Assembly (NCBI GenBank): GCA_002842135.1
Contig: PHCD01000052.1
Span: 1 to 12,775, forward strand
Source of the DNA: Betaproteobacteria bacterium HGW-Betaproteobacteria-8
Lineage (GTDB): Bacteria; Pseudomonadota; Gammaproteobacteria; Burkholderiales; Methylophilaceae
DNA: 12,775 bases
Direction: 5' to 3'
Shown here: positions 1-7,114 of the stretch, piece by piece
Layout: each line of letters opens with the position of its first letter
Position numbering within the stretch: position 1 is the stretch's first letter
Notes under the pieces: model-generated
The model's input: the letters and a program-made list of their open reading frames with translations, nothing else
Database searches by the model: none
What the model was told of the DNA's origin: nothing
Position numbers and translations under genes: made by a program

Positions 1-1054
1 CGGGGATCGGCGGCGTTCCCAGTGACAATGCTTCCAGACCGCGGACCGTACGGGTACCGGTGGCGAACAGGCGCTCGAACTTGAGGCCTTCCTGCATCAA
101 TCGGTCCAGGTTCGGCGTCAGATTCTCGCTGTTGCCATAGGCACCAAGATATTTTGCTGACAAGCTTTCCACCGTGATCATGACCACGTTCTTCGGCCGC
201 TTGTGAAAAGGTCCCAAGGTTGAGCGGTCTTCGTCATAGCGGGCATGAATGACCCGTACATCGGGTTTGCGTTTGACGCCGACAGCGGCCAGCACCTCCG
301 ACGCCTCGCGTTCCGGCATGGTGGCATAGAAGCGGTTGTAGTCCAGTTCGTTGCGACGCATGGCTGCTGCCAAATTGAACAGGCCGTTAGCGCCAAGTTC
401 CTGGGCATAGGCATTGCCAGCCAGTTGCGCCTGGTCAATATTGGCTGCAACACCGCTAAGCAATGGCAAGGTGACGACCAGGCCAAGCAATGTGACGCGT
501 TTAGGCCATGTATACGGTGCATCCTGAAAGCGGAAATACCGGCTTGAAATCCAGACTATCAGGCTTGCGAGCACGCCGATGGCGGCCATAATCCACGGCA
601 CGGGATAAGACTCACGAATATTGCCGATGACTTCTGTGGTGTAAATCAGATAATCGAGCGCAATAAAATTGAAACGCGTGCTGAACTCCTCCCAGAACAG
701 GTATTCCGACACCATGCCGAACAGCAGCGCCGCAACAACCACCCATGCCACCAGCCAGCGCATTGCATGCACCGCCCTGCTTGCGCGCATACGGTTACCC
801 AGCAGGGCAGAGACCAGCAGGAAGCCGCTGACCAGGTAAGCCAGCGTCCAGATATCGAACCAGGCCCCCAGGACAAATACCTTGACCGATTCCAGCAGCG
901 TCATTTCTTCCGGCCCGACTTCGAGCCATAAAACCAGCCTTAACACCAGCCAGCAGGCCAGTGCCATCGCCACCAGAAACACTGGGAACGATAATTTCGT
1001 TGTCACAGTTCCGGGAGTTCGCTCCGGTAACTTCTTCATTGCATTCAATCTCAT
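1..1054 (-). CDS. LTA synthase/sulfatase-family membrane phosphotransferase, N-terminal part (3' end outside window)
   Basis: The reading frame is open from the ATG at 1054 to the window edge, giving about 351 residues without a stop. The first ~220 residues hold about five hydrophobic segments (for example around residues 20-40, 55-80, 90-110), as in LtaS and OpgB-type proteins. An alkaline-phosphatase-superfamily domain then begins at 'KNVVMITVES', where E296 fits the metal-binding acid, and 'GTRTVRGLEA' places T336 at the catalytic nucleophile. Known members transfer phosphoglycerol or phosphoethanolamine to glycans or lipids on the periplasmic face; the substrate here is unknown. The start overlaps the stop of the kinase gene (ATGA, 1054-1051) and has AGGA just upstream, so it is translationally coupled and is the last visible gene of the operon. 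A second in-frame ATG lies five codons in. The family call is firm; the exact reaction is not. Confidence 0.88.
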   Translation of the reverse strand, partial: MRLNAMKKLPERTPGTVTTKLSFPVFLVAMALACWLVLRLVLWLEVGPEEMTLLESVKVFVLGAWFDIWTLAYLVSGFLLVSALLGNRMRASRAVHAMRWLVAWVVVAALLFGMVSEYLFWEEFSTRFNFIALDYLIYTTEVIGNIRESYPVPWIMAAIGVLASLIVWISSRYFRFQDAPYTWPKRVTLLGLVVTLPLLSGVAANIDQAQLAGNAYAQELGANGLFNLAAAMRRNELDYNRFYATMPEREASEVLAAVGVKRKPDVRVIHARYDEDRSTLGPFHKRPKNVVMITVESLSAKYLGAYGNSENLTPNLDRLMQEGLKFERLFATGTRTVRGLEALSLGTPPIP

Positions 1055-1887
1055 GATACTTCCTGTAGTTTTTCTATCGATGCCGCATCAACGGCACCAG
1101 CATTTCGGCCGGCATGCGGCTTTTTTGCCTGTGTGATGGTTGCCAGCATGGCTTTCGATTCTTTGCTCAAACGCTTTTCCTGCCTGTAGGCCAGAAAGAA
1201 TCGCAGACGGTCCGTCCTGCTGCAGTTGCGGGTGTGTCTGTGCAGAATGCCGAGATCTTTGAGTCCTGCCTTTTTGGCACTCAACCGTCTTCTGGCTTTT
1301 TCCAGGTCGATAAAGCACGTCTGGAAGGAACCATCAGCCTGCGCTTTGACAAACAGATGTTTGGGATAAGGACAGCTATGCTGGAAACGATGGGCGTGCA
1401 TCTGGCGCATGGCCGCCGCCACACTCCCGAAGAGCCGCTTGCGCCTCGCAAAATCCATGCCGGAAAAAATCATTGTTTGGTCATCGCCCAGCGCCTGATA
1501 ACCCTCCAGCTCACGGGTCACCAGGATGGCGCGCAATTTCCCATGCTCCATACGCTGACCGTAATAAAGCAGCTCTACAGCAGGGATACCATATTTGTTA
1601 AACGCCAGGATCTTGCGAAATTCGCGTTCGAAGGTGGGCCGCTGTTGAAAGAAATGCCGCCAGCTTCGGTAGAAATGGTTTTCCTGCCGCTTGATAAAAA
1701 CATTCGCCTGAGTGCCATCCTCCAGTGACAGCACGGCCTTGCACACCCCACTCCAGCCACCGCGGCGGTAATTGGGCGCTTCAAACCAGTTGTCCTGCTG
1801 CAATTGCCAAAGAGCCTCGAAATTATCCGCATGATTCTGTTGCAGCGTGCTGTGCCAGCGCTCGCTGATGTATTCCATATTTTCCAT
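1051..1887 (-). CDS. lipopolysaccharide kinase (InaA/WaaP, Kdo-kinase-like) family protein
   Basis: This 278-residue protein has the shape of the InaA/WaaP branch of the protein-kinase-like fold. 'VFIKRQ' carries the ATP-contacting lysine (K66), an acidic helix follows near E87/E89, 'HSCPYPKH' (170-177) sits where WaaP has its HRDCYxxH catalytic loop, and 'CFIDLEKAR' (D194) is the DFG-like metal-binding aspartate. WaaP phosphorylates heptose in the LPS inner core; InaA-type proteins are poorly characterised. The usual catalytic-loop aspartate is replaced by cysteine (C172), which I believe is typical of InaA but makes kinase activity uncertain. The ATG at 1887 lies 5 bases after the methyltransferase stop, with an AGGG motif nearby. 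A second in-frame ATG at 1878 is possible. The 3' end overlaps the LTA-synthase-like gene. The C-terminal ~40 residues are basic and low in complexity. It is probably cytoplasmic and acts on an envelope lipid or glycan. Confidence 0.88.
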   Translation of the reverse strand: MENMEYISERWHSTLQQNHADNFEALWQLQQDNWFEAPNYRRGGWSGVCKAVLSLEDGTQANVFIKRQENHFYRSWRHFFQQRPTFEREFRKILAFNKYGIPAVELLYYGQRMEHGKLRAILVTRELEGYQALGDDQTMIFSGMDFARRKRLFGSVAAAMRQMHAHRFQHSCPYPKHLFVKAQADGSFQTCFIDLEKARRRLSAKKAGLKDLGILHRHTRNCSRTDRLRFFLAYRQEKRLSKESKAMLATITQAKKPHAGRNAGAVDAASIEKLQEVS

Positions 1888-1892
1888 CAGCC

Positions 1893-2573
1893 CTAGCCCT
1901 GGTTCTTACGCAGCACATAGGTACGCCACATGTGGTAGTACTTGATAAAATCCAGCCGCTCGACAACCGTGAAGCCGCTGGCGGCAAACTCCGCCTCTAC
2001 GGTCGCGGCTGGAACCACAAAGCGATTCTGGTATGGATGCGACTTGCGATGTTCATCCTGCGCCTTGCGGCGCATGGCTTTGTAGTTACCGTCCACCCAC
2101 AGGGAGACAATCACCGTATCCCTGCTGACGCGATGAAACTCTTTTAGCAGCTTCATCCGCTCTTCTTTTTTGCCTAGGTGATGGACAAAGCGGATGCAGA
2201 AAATATTGTCGACAAAGTTATCCGGCACCGGCAATTCAAAGGCAGAAGCCTGGAAAGTGCGGATTCTGCGAGTGATCTCCTTCGGCCGGTTAACCATGCC
2301 GGCATCGATCATGGTCTGGTTATAGTCGCTGGCATGAATGATCCGGTCGGGGTCTTCCGCCAGCACATCCCAGAACCGGCCGGTACCGCAAGGCGTATCC
2401 AGCACCGACTTCGGGTTGCCGGCCAGACGCAGGGCCTTGCGCGCAATCTGGTGATCGCGCCAGTTGGAAAGCCTGCGCCAGAACTCATATTCGTGCTTCT
2501 CGAAATACTCTTGCGCATGCGCCTTGTCATACTTGCCGGTGAACGCCAGCTTATTTGTCTCTTGCTGATTCAT
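1893..2573 (-). CDS. class I SAM-dependent methyltransferase
   Basis: This 226-residue protein has a Rossmann-type methyltransferase core. Motif I is 'VLDTPCGTGRF' (57-67), the post-I acidic residue lies in 'ASDYNQTMI' (D83), and 'VDNIFCIRFVHHL' is a motif IV-like strand and helix. A basic insert near 'MRRKAQDEHRKSHPY' is followed by a C-terminal strand pair. There is no signal peptide or membrane segment. The substrate cannot be read from the sequence. The C-terminal region after 'VSLWVDGN' resembles small-molecule and lipid methyltransferases more than RNA or DNA enzymes. It lies 70 bases after the TPR gene and 5 bases before the LPS-kinase-like gene, so it probably belongs to the envelope-modification half of the operon. 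No strong ribosome binding site precedes the ATG at 2573, though no better start is visible. Confidence 0.87.
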   Translation of the reverse strand: MNQQETNKLAFTGKYDKAHAQEYFEKHEYEFWRRLSNWRDHQIARKALRLAGNPKSVLDTPCGTGRFWDVLAEDPDRIIHASDYNQTMIDAGMVNRPKEITRRIRTFQASAFELPVPDNFVDNIFCIRFVHHLGKKEERMKLLKEFHRVSRDTVIVSLWVDGNYKAMRRKAQDEHRKSHPYQNRFVVPAATVEAEFAASGFTVVERLDFIKYYHMWRTYVLRKNQG

Positions 2574-2608
2574 TTTGGATTTACCAATCGTTTTCTCTAA
2601 TCATTAAC

Positions 2609-2623
2609 CCTGCCTATGGCAGG
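2609..2623 (-). other. small intercistronic hairpin between the TPR and methyltransferase genes
   Basis: CCTGCC-TAT-GGCAGG forms a perfect 6-bp stem with a 3-nt loop in the only sizeable gap (2574-2643) of the eight-gene operon. No U-tract follows on the minus strand (GTTAATGATTAG), so it is not a canonical intrinsic terminator. It could tune mRNA stability or partial readthrough between the oxidative-pathway half and the envelope half of the operon. No promoter was evident in the gap. Confidence 0.4.
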
Positions 2624-2643
2624 TCTGTGCCGCTGATACTGGC

Positions 2644-3300
2644 CTAAAGTTTCTTTCTGGCCTCTGCCATGCCCGCCTCGATTTCCTGGCGACGGCCGGC
2701 ATCCGCATCCTCACGTCCAGGACGGGCAGGTGCGGCCAGTGCCTTTTCGTAGTACTGCATGGCTTGCTCGTATTCGCCGCGTTCACTGAGAAAATCGGCA
2801 TAGAAGTAGTTAGGGTCTATGCCATTCGGGTTGATCTGCAGCGATTTTTCCAGATAGGCGCGTGCCTTCTTCTTGTCACCAAAACCCAGTGGCCAGCCCG
2901 GCACCTTGTAATGCAGGGAACCCAGCGTGGTATAGGCTGAACCCTGCAACGCCTGCGGGTTGATCTTTTCTGCTGCCAGCAACAGGTCGCGTGCCTTCTC
3001 GGCCTGCTTCAGCGCGCCCAGCCCGCCCTTGGCCTTGGCATAGCCGCTGAGAATGATGGCTTCCCAGATCATGGCCTCGGGTGCGTTGGCGTGTTTCTCC
3101 GTCACCCTGTGAGCGCGCTCTGCCAAGGCTTCAAAAGCCGCTTCCTGCGCATCCTTGCCGGTGTGGTAATTGACCTTGGCCCAGTCATGCTGCAGCTGTA
3201 CGATATCCGCTGGGAGCTGATCTTCGGCATGGGCTGGGACACCCAAAGCCAGGAATGAAAAACTGCTTAAAAGTACTAGTGCTGTGAATAATTTCCTCAT
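2644..3300 (-). CDS. exported TPR-repeat protein
   Basis: This 218-residue protein begins with a clear Sec signal peptide (MRKLFTALVLL...ALGVPAHA, cleavage near residue 25). The mature part consists of helical repeats: residues ~75-110, ~118-155 including 'GSAYTTLGSLHYKVPGWP', and ~165-190 'YFYADFLSERGEYEQAMQYYEKAL', which is a textbook TPR. It is therefore a periplasmic (or secreted) scaffold with no visible catalytic motif. I chose the ATG at 3300 because an AGGAGA ribosome binding site precedes it and the signal peptide starts there; the in-frame upstream extension to 3363 runs into the SDR gene and lacks these. Nineteen bases separate it from the SDR stop. From memory, similar TPR proteins sit beside thermostable-hemolysin clusters in Pseudomonas, which suggests a conserved but undefined role in export or assembly of the pathway product. 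Confidence 0.88.
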   Translation of the reverse strand: MRKLFTALVLLSSFSFLALGVPAHAEDQLPADIVQLQHDWAKVNYHTGKDAQEAAFEALAERAHRVTEKHANAPEAMIWEAIILSGYAKAKGGLGALKQAEKARDLLLAAEKINPQALQGSAYTTLGSLHYKVPGWPLGFGDKKKARAYLEKSLQINPNGIDPNYFYADFLSERGEYEQAMQYYEKALAAPARPGREDADAGRRQEIEAGMAEARKKL

Positions 3301-3319
3301 TGCTCTTTCTCCTGTTGAA

Positions 3320-4135
3320 TCACTTGTCAGTGGTTTGAGAACGTGTTGCGTAGGTCTGCGCAATCGCGGTCTGCTTCTTCAGGCCGAGGCTGACCAGGCT
3401 GGGAAGAAAACCGTTGAGCCAGGCAAAAAACGATTCCGGCTGACCGATATAACAATCGTGGTTGCCACGCTTGATTGCTTGCAGGATTTTTTCCGCGACG
3501 AATTCCGGCTCATCCAGGTTGGTGCCGGTTGCCTTGAACATCTCGGTGGCAACGGCATCGTTGATCGGCGTCTTCACCGCACGCGGTGCGACATAGGTCA
3601 CGGCGATGTCATTACCGGCCAATTCACGGCGCAAGGCCTGCGAAAACCCGCGCATGGCGAACTTGGTCGCGCTGTAGCTGGCGTAATGCGGAAAACCGAT
3701 GGAACCGAAAATGGAACCGATGTTGACGATCTGGCCGCTGTTGCGCGCAATGAAATCCGGCAACAGGGCACGTATCAGCTGCATGGGCACCGTCAGGTTG
3801 ACCTGTATCATCTGCGCGATACGCTCCGGGCTCTGCTGCGCGAACAGCACGAAATCCAGTATGCCGGCGTTGTTGATCAACATGTCGACGCCGTGCATCT
3901 TGAGCAATGCAGCTTCGGCAACCCCTTGCGCCGCATGCGCATGGTTGAAATCAGCCACAATGACGCTGACCTTGCCGCCGCGGGACGAAATGACATCAGC
4001 CAGGGCCTTGAGTTTTTGCGCGTCATAGCAGACCAGTGCCAACTCAGCGCCTTCTGCCGCCAGCTTCAACGCCAAATGGCGGCCGATGCCGCCGGTGGCG
4101 CCGGTGAGCAGTACCCTTTTACCCGCCAGACTCAT
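3320..4135 (-). CDS. short-chain dehydrogenase/reductase (SDR family)
   Basis: This 271-residue classical SDR has the cofactor motif TGATGGIG (11-18), an acidic residue after strand 4 (D62), NNAG (88-91), catalytic S141 and the YSATK pair Y154/K158. All expected residues are present, so it should be an active NAD(P)H-dependent oxidoreductase acting on a hydroxyl or carbonyl group. The C-terminal extension 'FFAWLNGFLPSLVSLGL' (236-252) is hydrophobic and amphipathic, as in SDRs that associate with membranes and use lipid-like substrates. The ATG at 4135 overlaps the oxidase stop (ATGA, 4135-4132) and has a strong GGAGG ribosome binding site inside the oxidase gene. Its position directly after the diiron oxidase suggests that it reduces or oxidises the carbonyl or alcohol made by that enzyme. 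The substrate is unknown. Confidence 0.93.
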   Translation of the reverse strand: MSLAGKRVLLTGATGGIGRHLALKLAAEGAELALVCYDAQKLKALADVISSRGGKVSVIVADFNHAHAAQGVAEAALLKMHGVDMLINNAGILDFVLFAQQSPERIAQMIQVNLTVPMQLIRALLPDFIARNSGQIVNIGSIFGSIGFPHYASYSATKFAMRGFSQALRRELAGNDIAVTYVAPRAVKTPINDAVATEMFKATGTNLDEPEFVAEKILQAIKRGNHDCYIGQPESFFAWLNGFLPSLVSLGLKKQTAIAQTYATRSQTTDK

Positions 4136-4812
4136 GCGGCCTCCAGCATTTCTGCCGGCAGGAAACGCTGCCCCAAGTCGCGGAAGATGTCGCCATAGAG
4201 TTTGTAAAACATCTTGGCGCTGTCTATTACCATCTGCTGGTCTGCGGGGTCTTCAATACGGTTTGCCAGGGTTTCATAGAAAGCAACGTGGCTGACATCA
4301 AGCGAACCGTGCGAGGTCAGGTAAGTGAAAGCCTCTTTGCCCAGACCCAGGCTTTGCTGGATGGCGGCACCGGCCTGCGTTGCCATGGCCGTGCTGGTGC
4401 CTTCCAGCACCAGTACCATGCCAAGAAAACCGACCGGATTGACCCGGTACACCATGTCATAAGCGTAAGCCACCATCAGCTCTGTCGCCTGCCCCGGTTT
4501 GCCGCGGCGTACTGCCTCGGCATCAGCGCCACAGGCAGCGATATCATTCAATATCCATTCCTGATGCCCCAACTCTTCCTCGATGTATTCCGCCATGCCA
4601 TTACGCAACCATTCATAGCGCTCAGGCAAACGGCCGCCACAAGCCATGAGCAATGGCGTTGTGTGCTTGACATGATGATAGGCTTCGGTCAGAAAGGCAA
4701 TATAAGCCTCGAGACTGACCCGGCCGGCGACACCGGCATGCAACAAGGGCAGGTTAAGCAAAGTTTCACGTTCCACTGCTGTTGCAGCGAGCAATTTTTC
4801 ATACACAGACAT
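4132..4812 (-). CDS. heme-oxygenase-like diiron oxidase (TenA/UndA-like 'iron-containing redox enzyme')
   Basis: This 226-residue all-helical protein has the spacing of metal ligands seen in the heme-oxygenase-like diiron oxidase (HDO) superfamily. They are E43, H46/H47 and H50 in 'EAYHHVKH'; E79/E80 and H83 in 'EEELGH'; E137 in 'VLEGTS'; and H168, D172 and H175 in 'HGSLDVSH'. Characterised relatives such as UndA decarboxylate fatty acids to alkenes, and others N-oxygenate amino compounds. The thiaminase TenA shares the fold but lacks these ligands, so a 'TenA regulator' label would mislead. I chose the ATG at 4812 because AGGA lies about nine bases upstream; in-frame ATGs at 4827 and 4851 would add 5 or 13 residues and lengthen the overlap with the ligase gene. 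The gene overlaps the ligase end by 14 bases and the SDR start by 4, so tight co-translation is expected. The substrate is probably supplied by the ligase/acyltransferase pair (inference). Confidence 0.88.
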   Translation of the reverse strand: MSVYEKLLAATAVERETLLNLPLLHAGVAGRVSLEAYIAFLTEAYHHVKHTTPLLMACGGRLPERYEWLRNGMAEYIEEELGHQEWILNDIAACGADAEAVRRGKPGQATELMVAYAYDMVYRVNPVGFLGMVLVLEGTSTAMATQAGAAIQQSLGLGKEAFTYLTSHGSLDVSHVAFYETLANRIEDPADQQMVIDSAKMFYKLYGDIFRDLGQRFLPAEMLEAA

Positions 4813-6325
4813 CGGATTTTTCCTCATATAAAGTATTGATTCTTGGGGCATAGGCCTGCCAGATCACGTCCCGGCGCAATCTGTAGTTAGGGGTCATCTG
4901 CCGGTTCCTGCTGCTGAACGGCGCATCGGCATACAACCATTGGCCTACGCGCGCATAATCCGGCAAGCTGGCATTGACGGTCTTGATGACTTGGTCAATA
5001 TCCGCGCTGCTGGCACCGGGTGCCGGCACAATCAAGGCCGTGTTCCATGGCTTGGCCTCGCCAAACAGTGCGGCTTGGGCGATTTTTGCTGATTGTGCAA
5101 GCTGACTTTCAACCCACTCGGGGGAGACGTTGCGGCCGAAGGAAGTAATGAAGACATTTCTCTTGCGGCCACTGATATGAAGGTATCCCGCATCATCCAG
5201 GTAACCGATATCGCCGGTGGCCCAGAAGCGGTTGCCATATTCACTATCGATCATGCCGGTGTAACCCAGCATGGTGCTGCCAGCGACCAGGATCTCGCCG
5301 TCATCGGCAAACCTGATCTGCACATGCGGCAAAGGTTTACCTACACTGCCTTCGAGATGCGCATCGGGGGTATTGACCGCAACCACCGAGCAACACTCCG
5401 ACAAGCCATACCCTTCAAACACGGGCAAACCGGCCTTGGCTGCCCGGTCAAGCAGGGCGTGTGAAACCGTTGCGCCACCGACCGCGATGAAGCGCAGGGT
5501 GTCGGGTATCGCCACGCCTGCCTCTGCCATCATCACCAAGGCTTTCAGCAATTCCGGCGTCAGCACCAGCGTCGTGGCCCTGGCCATAAAGATAGCCTGC
5601 AGCATTTTCTGCGGATCGAGGCCGGTCGCGCCACTGAGCCCGACCTCTTGCGAGGGCTGAATCACGCTACGAGCACCGGCCAACAGCGGCACATACAAAC
5701 CCGCAATGTTTTCCAGCAAGGTAGATAGCGGCAAAATGCTGAGATGGATATCTTGCGAACCTGCTTCTGTCGCGGACAGCAGGCTGCCAGCAACTTGTTC
5801 CATCGCCGCCAGCCCGAGGCAGACGCCTTTGGGGTTACCGGTAGTGCCTGAGGTGTAGGTCACTTTCAATGTGGCCGGCGGCAATTTGCGCCCGGCAACT
5901 TCTTCCAGCGTGAACTGTGTCAGCCAGCATCCGGCCAGCTGATAGTGCAGGGTCGAGCGAATCCTGAAACCGCTTGCCAGCAACAATGGCTCCATGACAG
6001 CTGGCTGATCGCTGATCAGTTGACTGATGCCTGCGTCACGAATGGCATGGGCGACCTGTTCGGCAGAGAAAAAAGCAGGCAATGGCACCAGGGGGAGTTG
6101 GGATGCCATTGCCGCCAAATCGATAATCGCCCAGGCCGGGCAATTCTCTACAGCCAAACCAAAAACCGGTGTGCCAGCAACTTCAAGCCGGTTCTGCATG
6201 CGCTCGATCTCAAACGCAAGCTCAGCGTAACTCAGAATCTCCTGCGCGCTTTGCAGTGCGATGCGGTCCGGACTGGCTGCTGCATGGGCCTGAATGGCAC
6301 GGATAACAAGGGACTGCTGCATCAT
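4799..6325 (-). CDS. AMP-binding acyl-CoA synthetase-like ligase (ANL superfamily)
   Basis: This 508-residue adenylate-forming enzyme has the P-loop YTSGTTGNPKG (157-167), the A5 motif 'GYGLSE' (305-310), the 'TGD' motif (370-372) and the hinge region 'GRKRNVFITSFGRNVSPEWVE' seen in long-chain acyl-CoA synthetases. It should activate a carboxylic acid, most likely a fatty acid, to an acyl-adenylate and then load it on CoA or another acceptor. The A10 region reads 'MTPNYRLRRD' (477-486). The lysine normally essential for adenylation (TPTLKLKR in long-chain enzymes) appears to be arginine (R482), so half-reaction chemistry may differ. The first ATG (6325) overlaps the hemolysin-family stop (ATGA, 6325-6322), with a second ATG immediately after it. 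There is no signal peptide. The enzyme is slightly shorter than typical FadD proteins (~560 residues), mainly in the N-terminal half. Confidence 0.92.
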   Translation of the reverse strand: MMQQSLVIRAIQAHAAASPDRIALQSAQEILSYAELAFEIERMQNRLEVAGTPVFGLAVENCPAWAIIDLAAMASQLPLVPLPAFFSAEQVAHAIRDAGISQLISDQPAVMEPLLLASGFRIRSTLHYQLAGCWLTQFTLEEVAGRKLPPATLKVTYTSGTTGNPKGVCLGLAAMEQVAGSLLSATEAGSQDIHLSILPLSTLLENIAGLYVPLLAGARSVIQPSQEVGLSGATGLDPQKMLQAIFMARATTLVLTPELLKALVMMAEAGVAIPDTLRFIAVGGATVSHALLDRAAKAGLPVFEGYGLSECCSVVAVNTPDAHLEGSVGKPLPHVQIRFADDGEILVAGSTMLGYTGMIDSEYGNRFWATGDIGYLDDAGYLHISGRKRNVFITSFGRNVSPEWVESQLAQSAKIAQAALFGEAKPWNTALIVPAPGASSADIDQVIKTVNASLPDYARVGQWLYADAPFSSRNRQMTPNYRLRRDVIWQAYAPRINTLYEEKSDVCV

Positions 6326-7044
6326 GCTGCACTGGCCGAAAATGGCTGCAGTCGCTTGACTGCCATCACCTGTGGCTTCTCGTCATAATAACGACCCCAG
6401 GCGGCCTGTTCGCTCTCCGGCAAATGTGCCAGCGTGGCCAGGCCCAGTGGCAACAAATGCATATTGAGTTTGCTCAGCGCATTTCTCAGCGTGGGAATAC
6501 CGGTAAATACACCCCATGTTGTGCTGGTGCCATGCAGATAGAGGCTGATGCTTGCCAGCAGGCTACGCACCGTTTCCGGATGTGCCACTGCCAGATTGCC
6601 GATCTCCACGATGTCGGTACGCTGCACCGGTTGACCGCTTTTTTGCGACAGGACAGCTTCTACCGGATTCCCCAGATAGCGCTCGAGAAACAGCGCATTA
6701 TTTTCCGCATGGCGCAAACCGCAAACCGCCAGCAGCTCGCCACTGGTATTGCGCAAGCTCATCAGTTGCGGCATGAATTCCTTGACGTCGGCATCATAGG
6801 CCGCGGAAAAAATCCGGTGGACGAATTGCTCCAGTTCAGGCCTGTCTTCGGCTTCCGGCCCAGAAATGGCGGTGTGCACGTTCTCTGCAGAATGCAGGTG
6901 CACCTGTGCCTCGACACGCCTCGGGCTGCAAGTGCGAGGCACAGCATTAACCGGCCCCAGAACCGCTAAGTGCTTGTCTGAATGCTGATAAGACTGCATG
7001 ACGCAATCCGTATCAGGCTCTATCTGTAAGGTTTCCAGCAACAT
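6322..7044 (-). CDS. thermostable hemolysin family protein (GNAT/autoinducer-synthase-like)
   Basis: This 240-residue protein carries the hallmark segments of the T_hemolysin family: 'FMPQLMSL' (90-97), 'LAVCGLRHAENNALFLERYL' (105-124), 'IVEIGNLAV' (145-153), 'WGVFTGIPTLRNALSKL' (177-193) and 'WGRYYDEKPQVMAV'. The family is named from a Vibrio hemolysin, but this protein has no signal peptide or transmembrane helix. Its layout resembles the GNAT/acyl-homoserine-lactone synthase fold, so an acyltransferase role next to an acyl-activating ligase is more plausible than pore formation (inference). I chose the ATG at 7044 because GGAG lies nine bases upstream; an in-frame TTG at 7059 would put that site inside the gene. 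It is the first gene of the operon, with a predicted 24-base leader from a sigma-54 promoter. The N-terminal ~65 residues are divergent and rich in His and Ser. Confidence 0.9.
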   Translation of the reverse strand: MLLETLQIEPDTDCVMQSYQHSDKHLAVLGPVNAVPRTCSPRRVEAQVHLHSAENVHTAISGPEAEDRPELEQFVHRIFSAAYDADVKEFMPQLMSLRNTSGELLAVCGLRHAENNALFLERYLGNPVEAVLSQKSGQPVQRTDIVEIGNLAVAHPETVRSLLASISLYLHGTSTTWGVFTGIPTLRNALSKLNMHLLPLGLATLAHLPESEQAAWGRYYDEKPQVMAVKRLQPFSASAA

Positions 7045-7078
7045 GCTCAGATACTCCAAATTGAATACCTGATATATC

Positions 7079-7094
7079 GCAAACAGCGTGCCAA
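7079..7094 (-). promoter_or_regulatory. sigma-54 (RpoN) -24/-12 promoter for the hemolysin-ligase operon
   Basis: Read on the minus strand, TTGGCACG-CTGT-TTGC matches the sigma-54 consensus YTGGCACG-N4-TTGC at every fixed position. The GG (7092-7091) and GC (7080-7079) dinucleotides are separated by exactly ten bases. Transcription would begin near 7067, leaving about 24 bases before the ATG at 7044 with its GGAG site. This is an unusually good match and directly implies control by an AAA+ enhancer-binding activator. Confidence 0.88.
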
Positions 7095-7114
7095 CTGCTG
7101 CTGGGACGATGGCA

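Noticed and set aside
3301..3363. Upstream start for the TPR gene at 3363
   Set aside because: It overlaps the SDR coding end. The ATG at 3300 has AGGAGA and starts a proper signal peptide.
3284..4198. Long plus-strand open frame (304 codons) opposite the SDR and TPR genes
   Set aside because: It is antisense to two well-supported genes, shows no recognisable domain and has no ribosome binding site. It is a codon-bias shadow.
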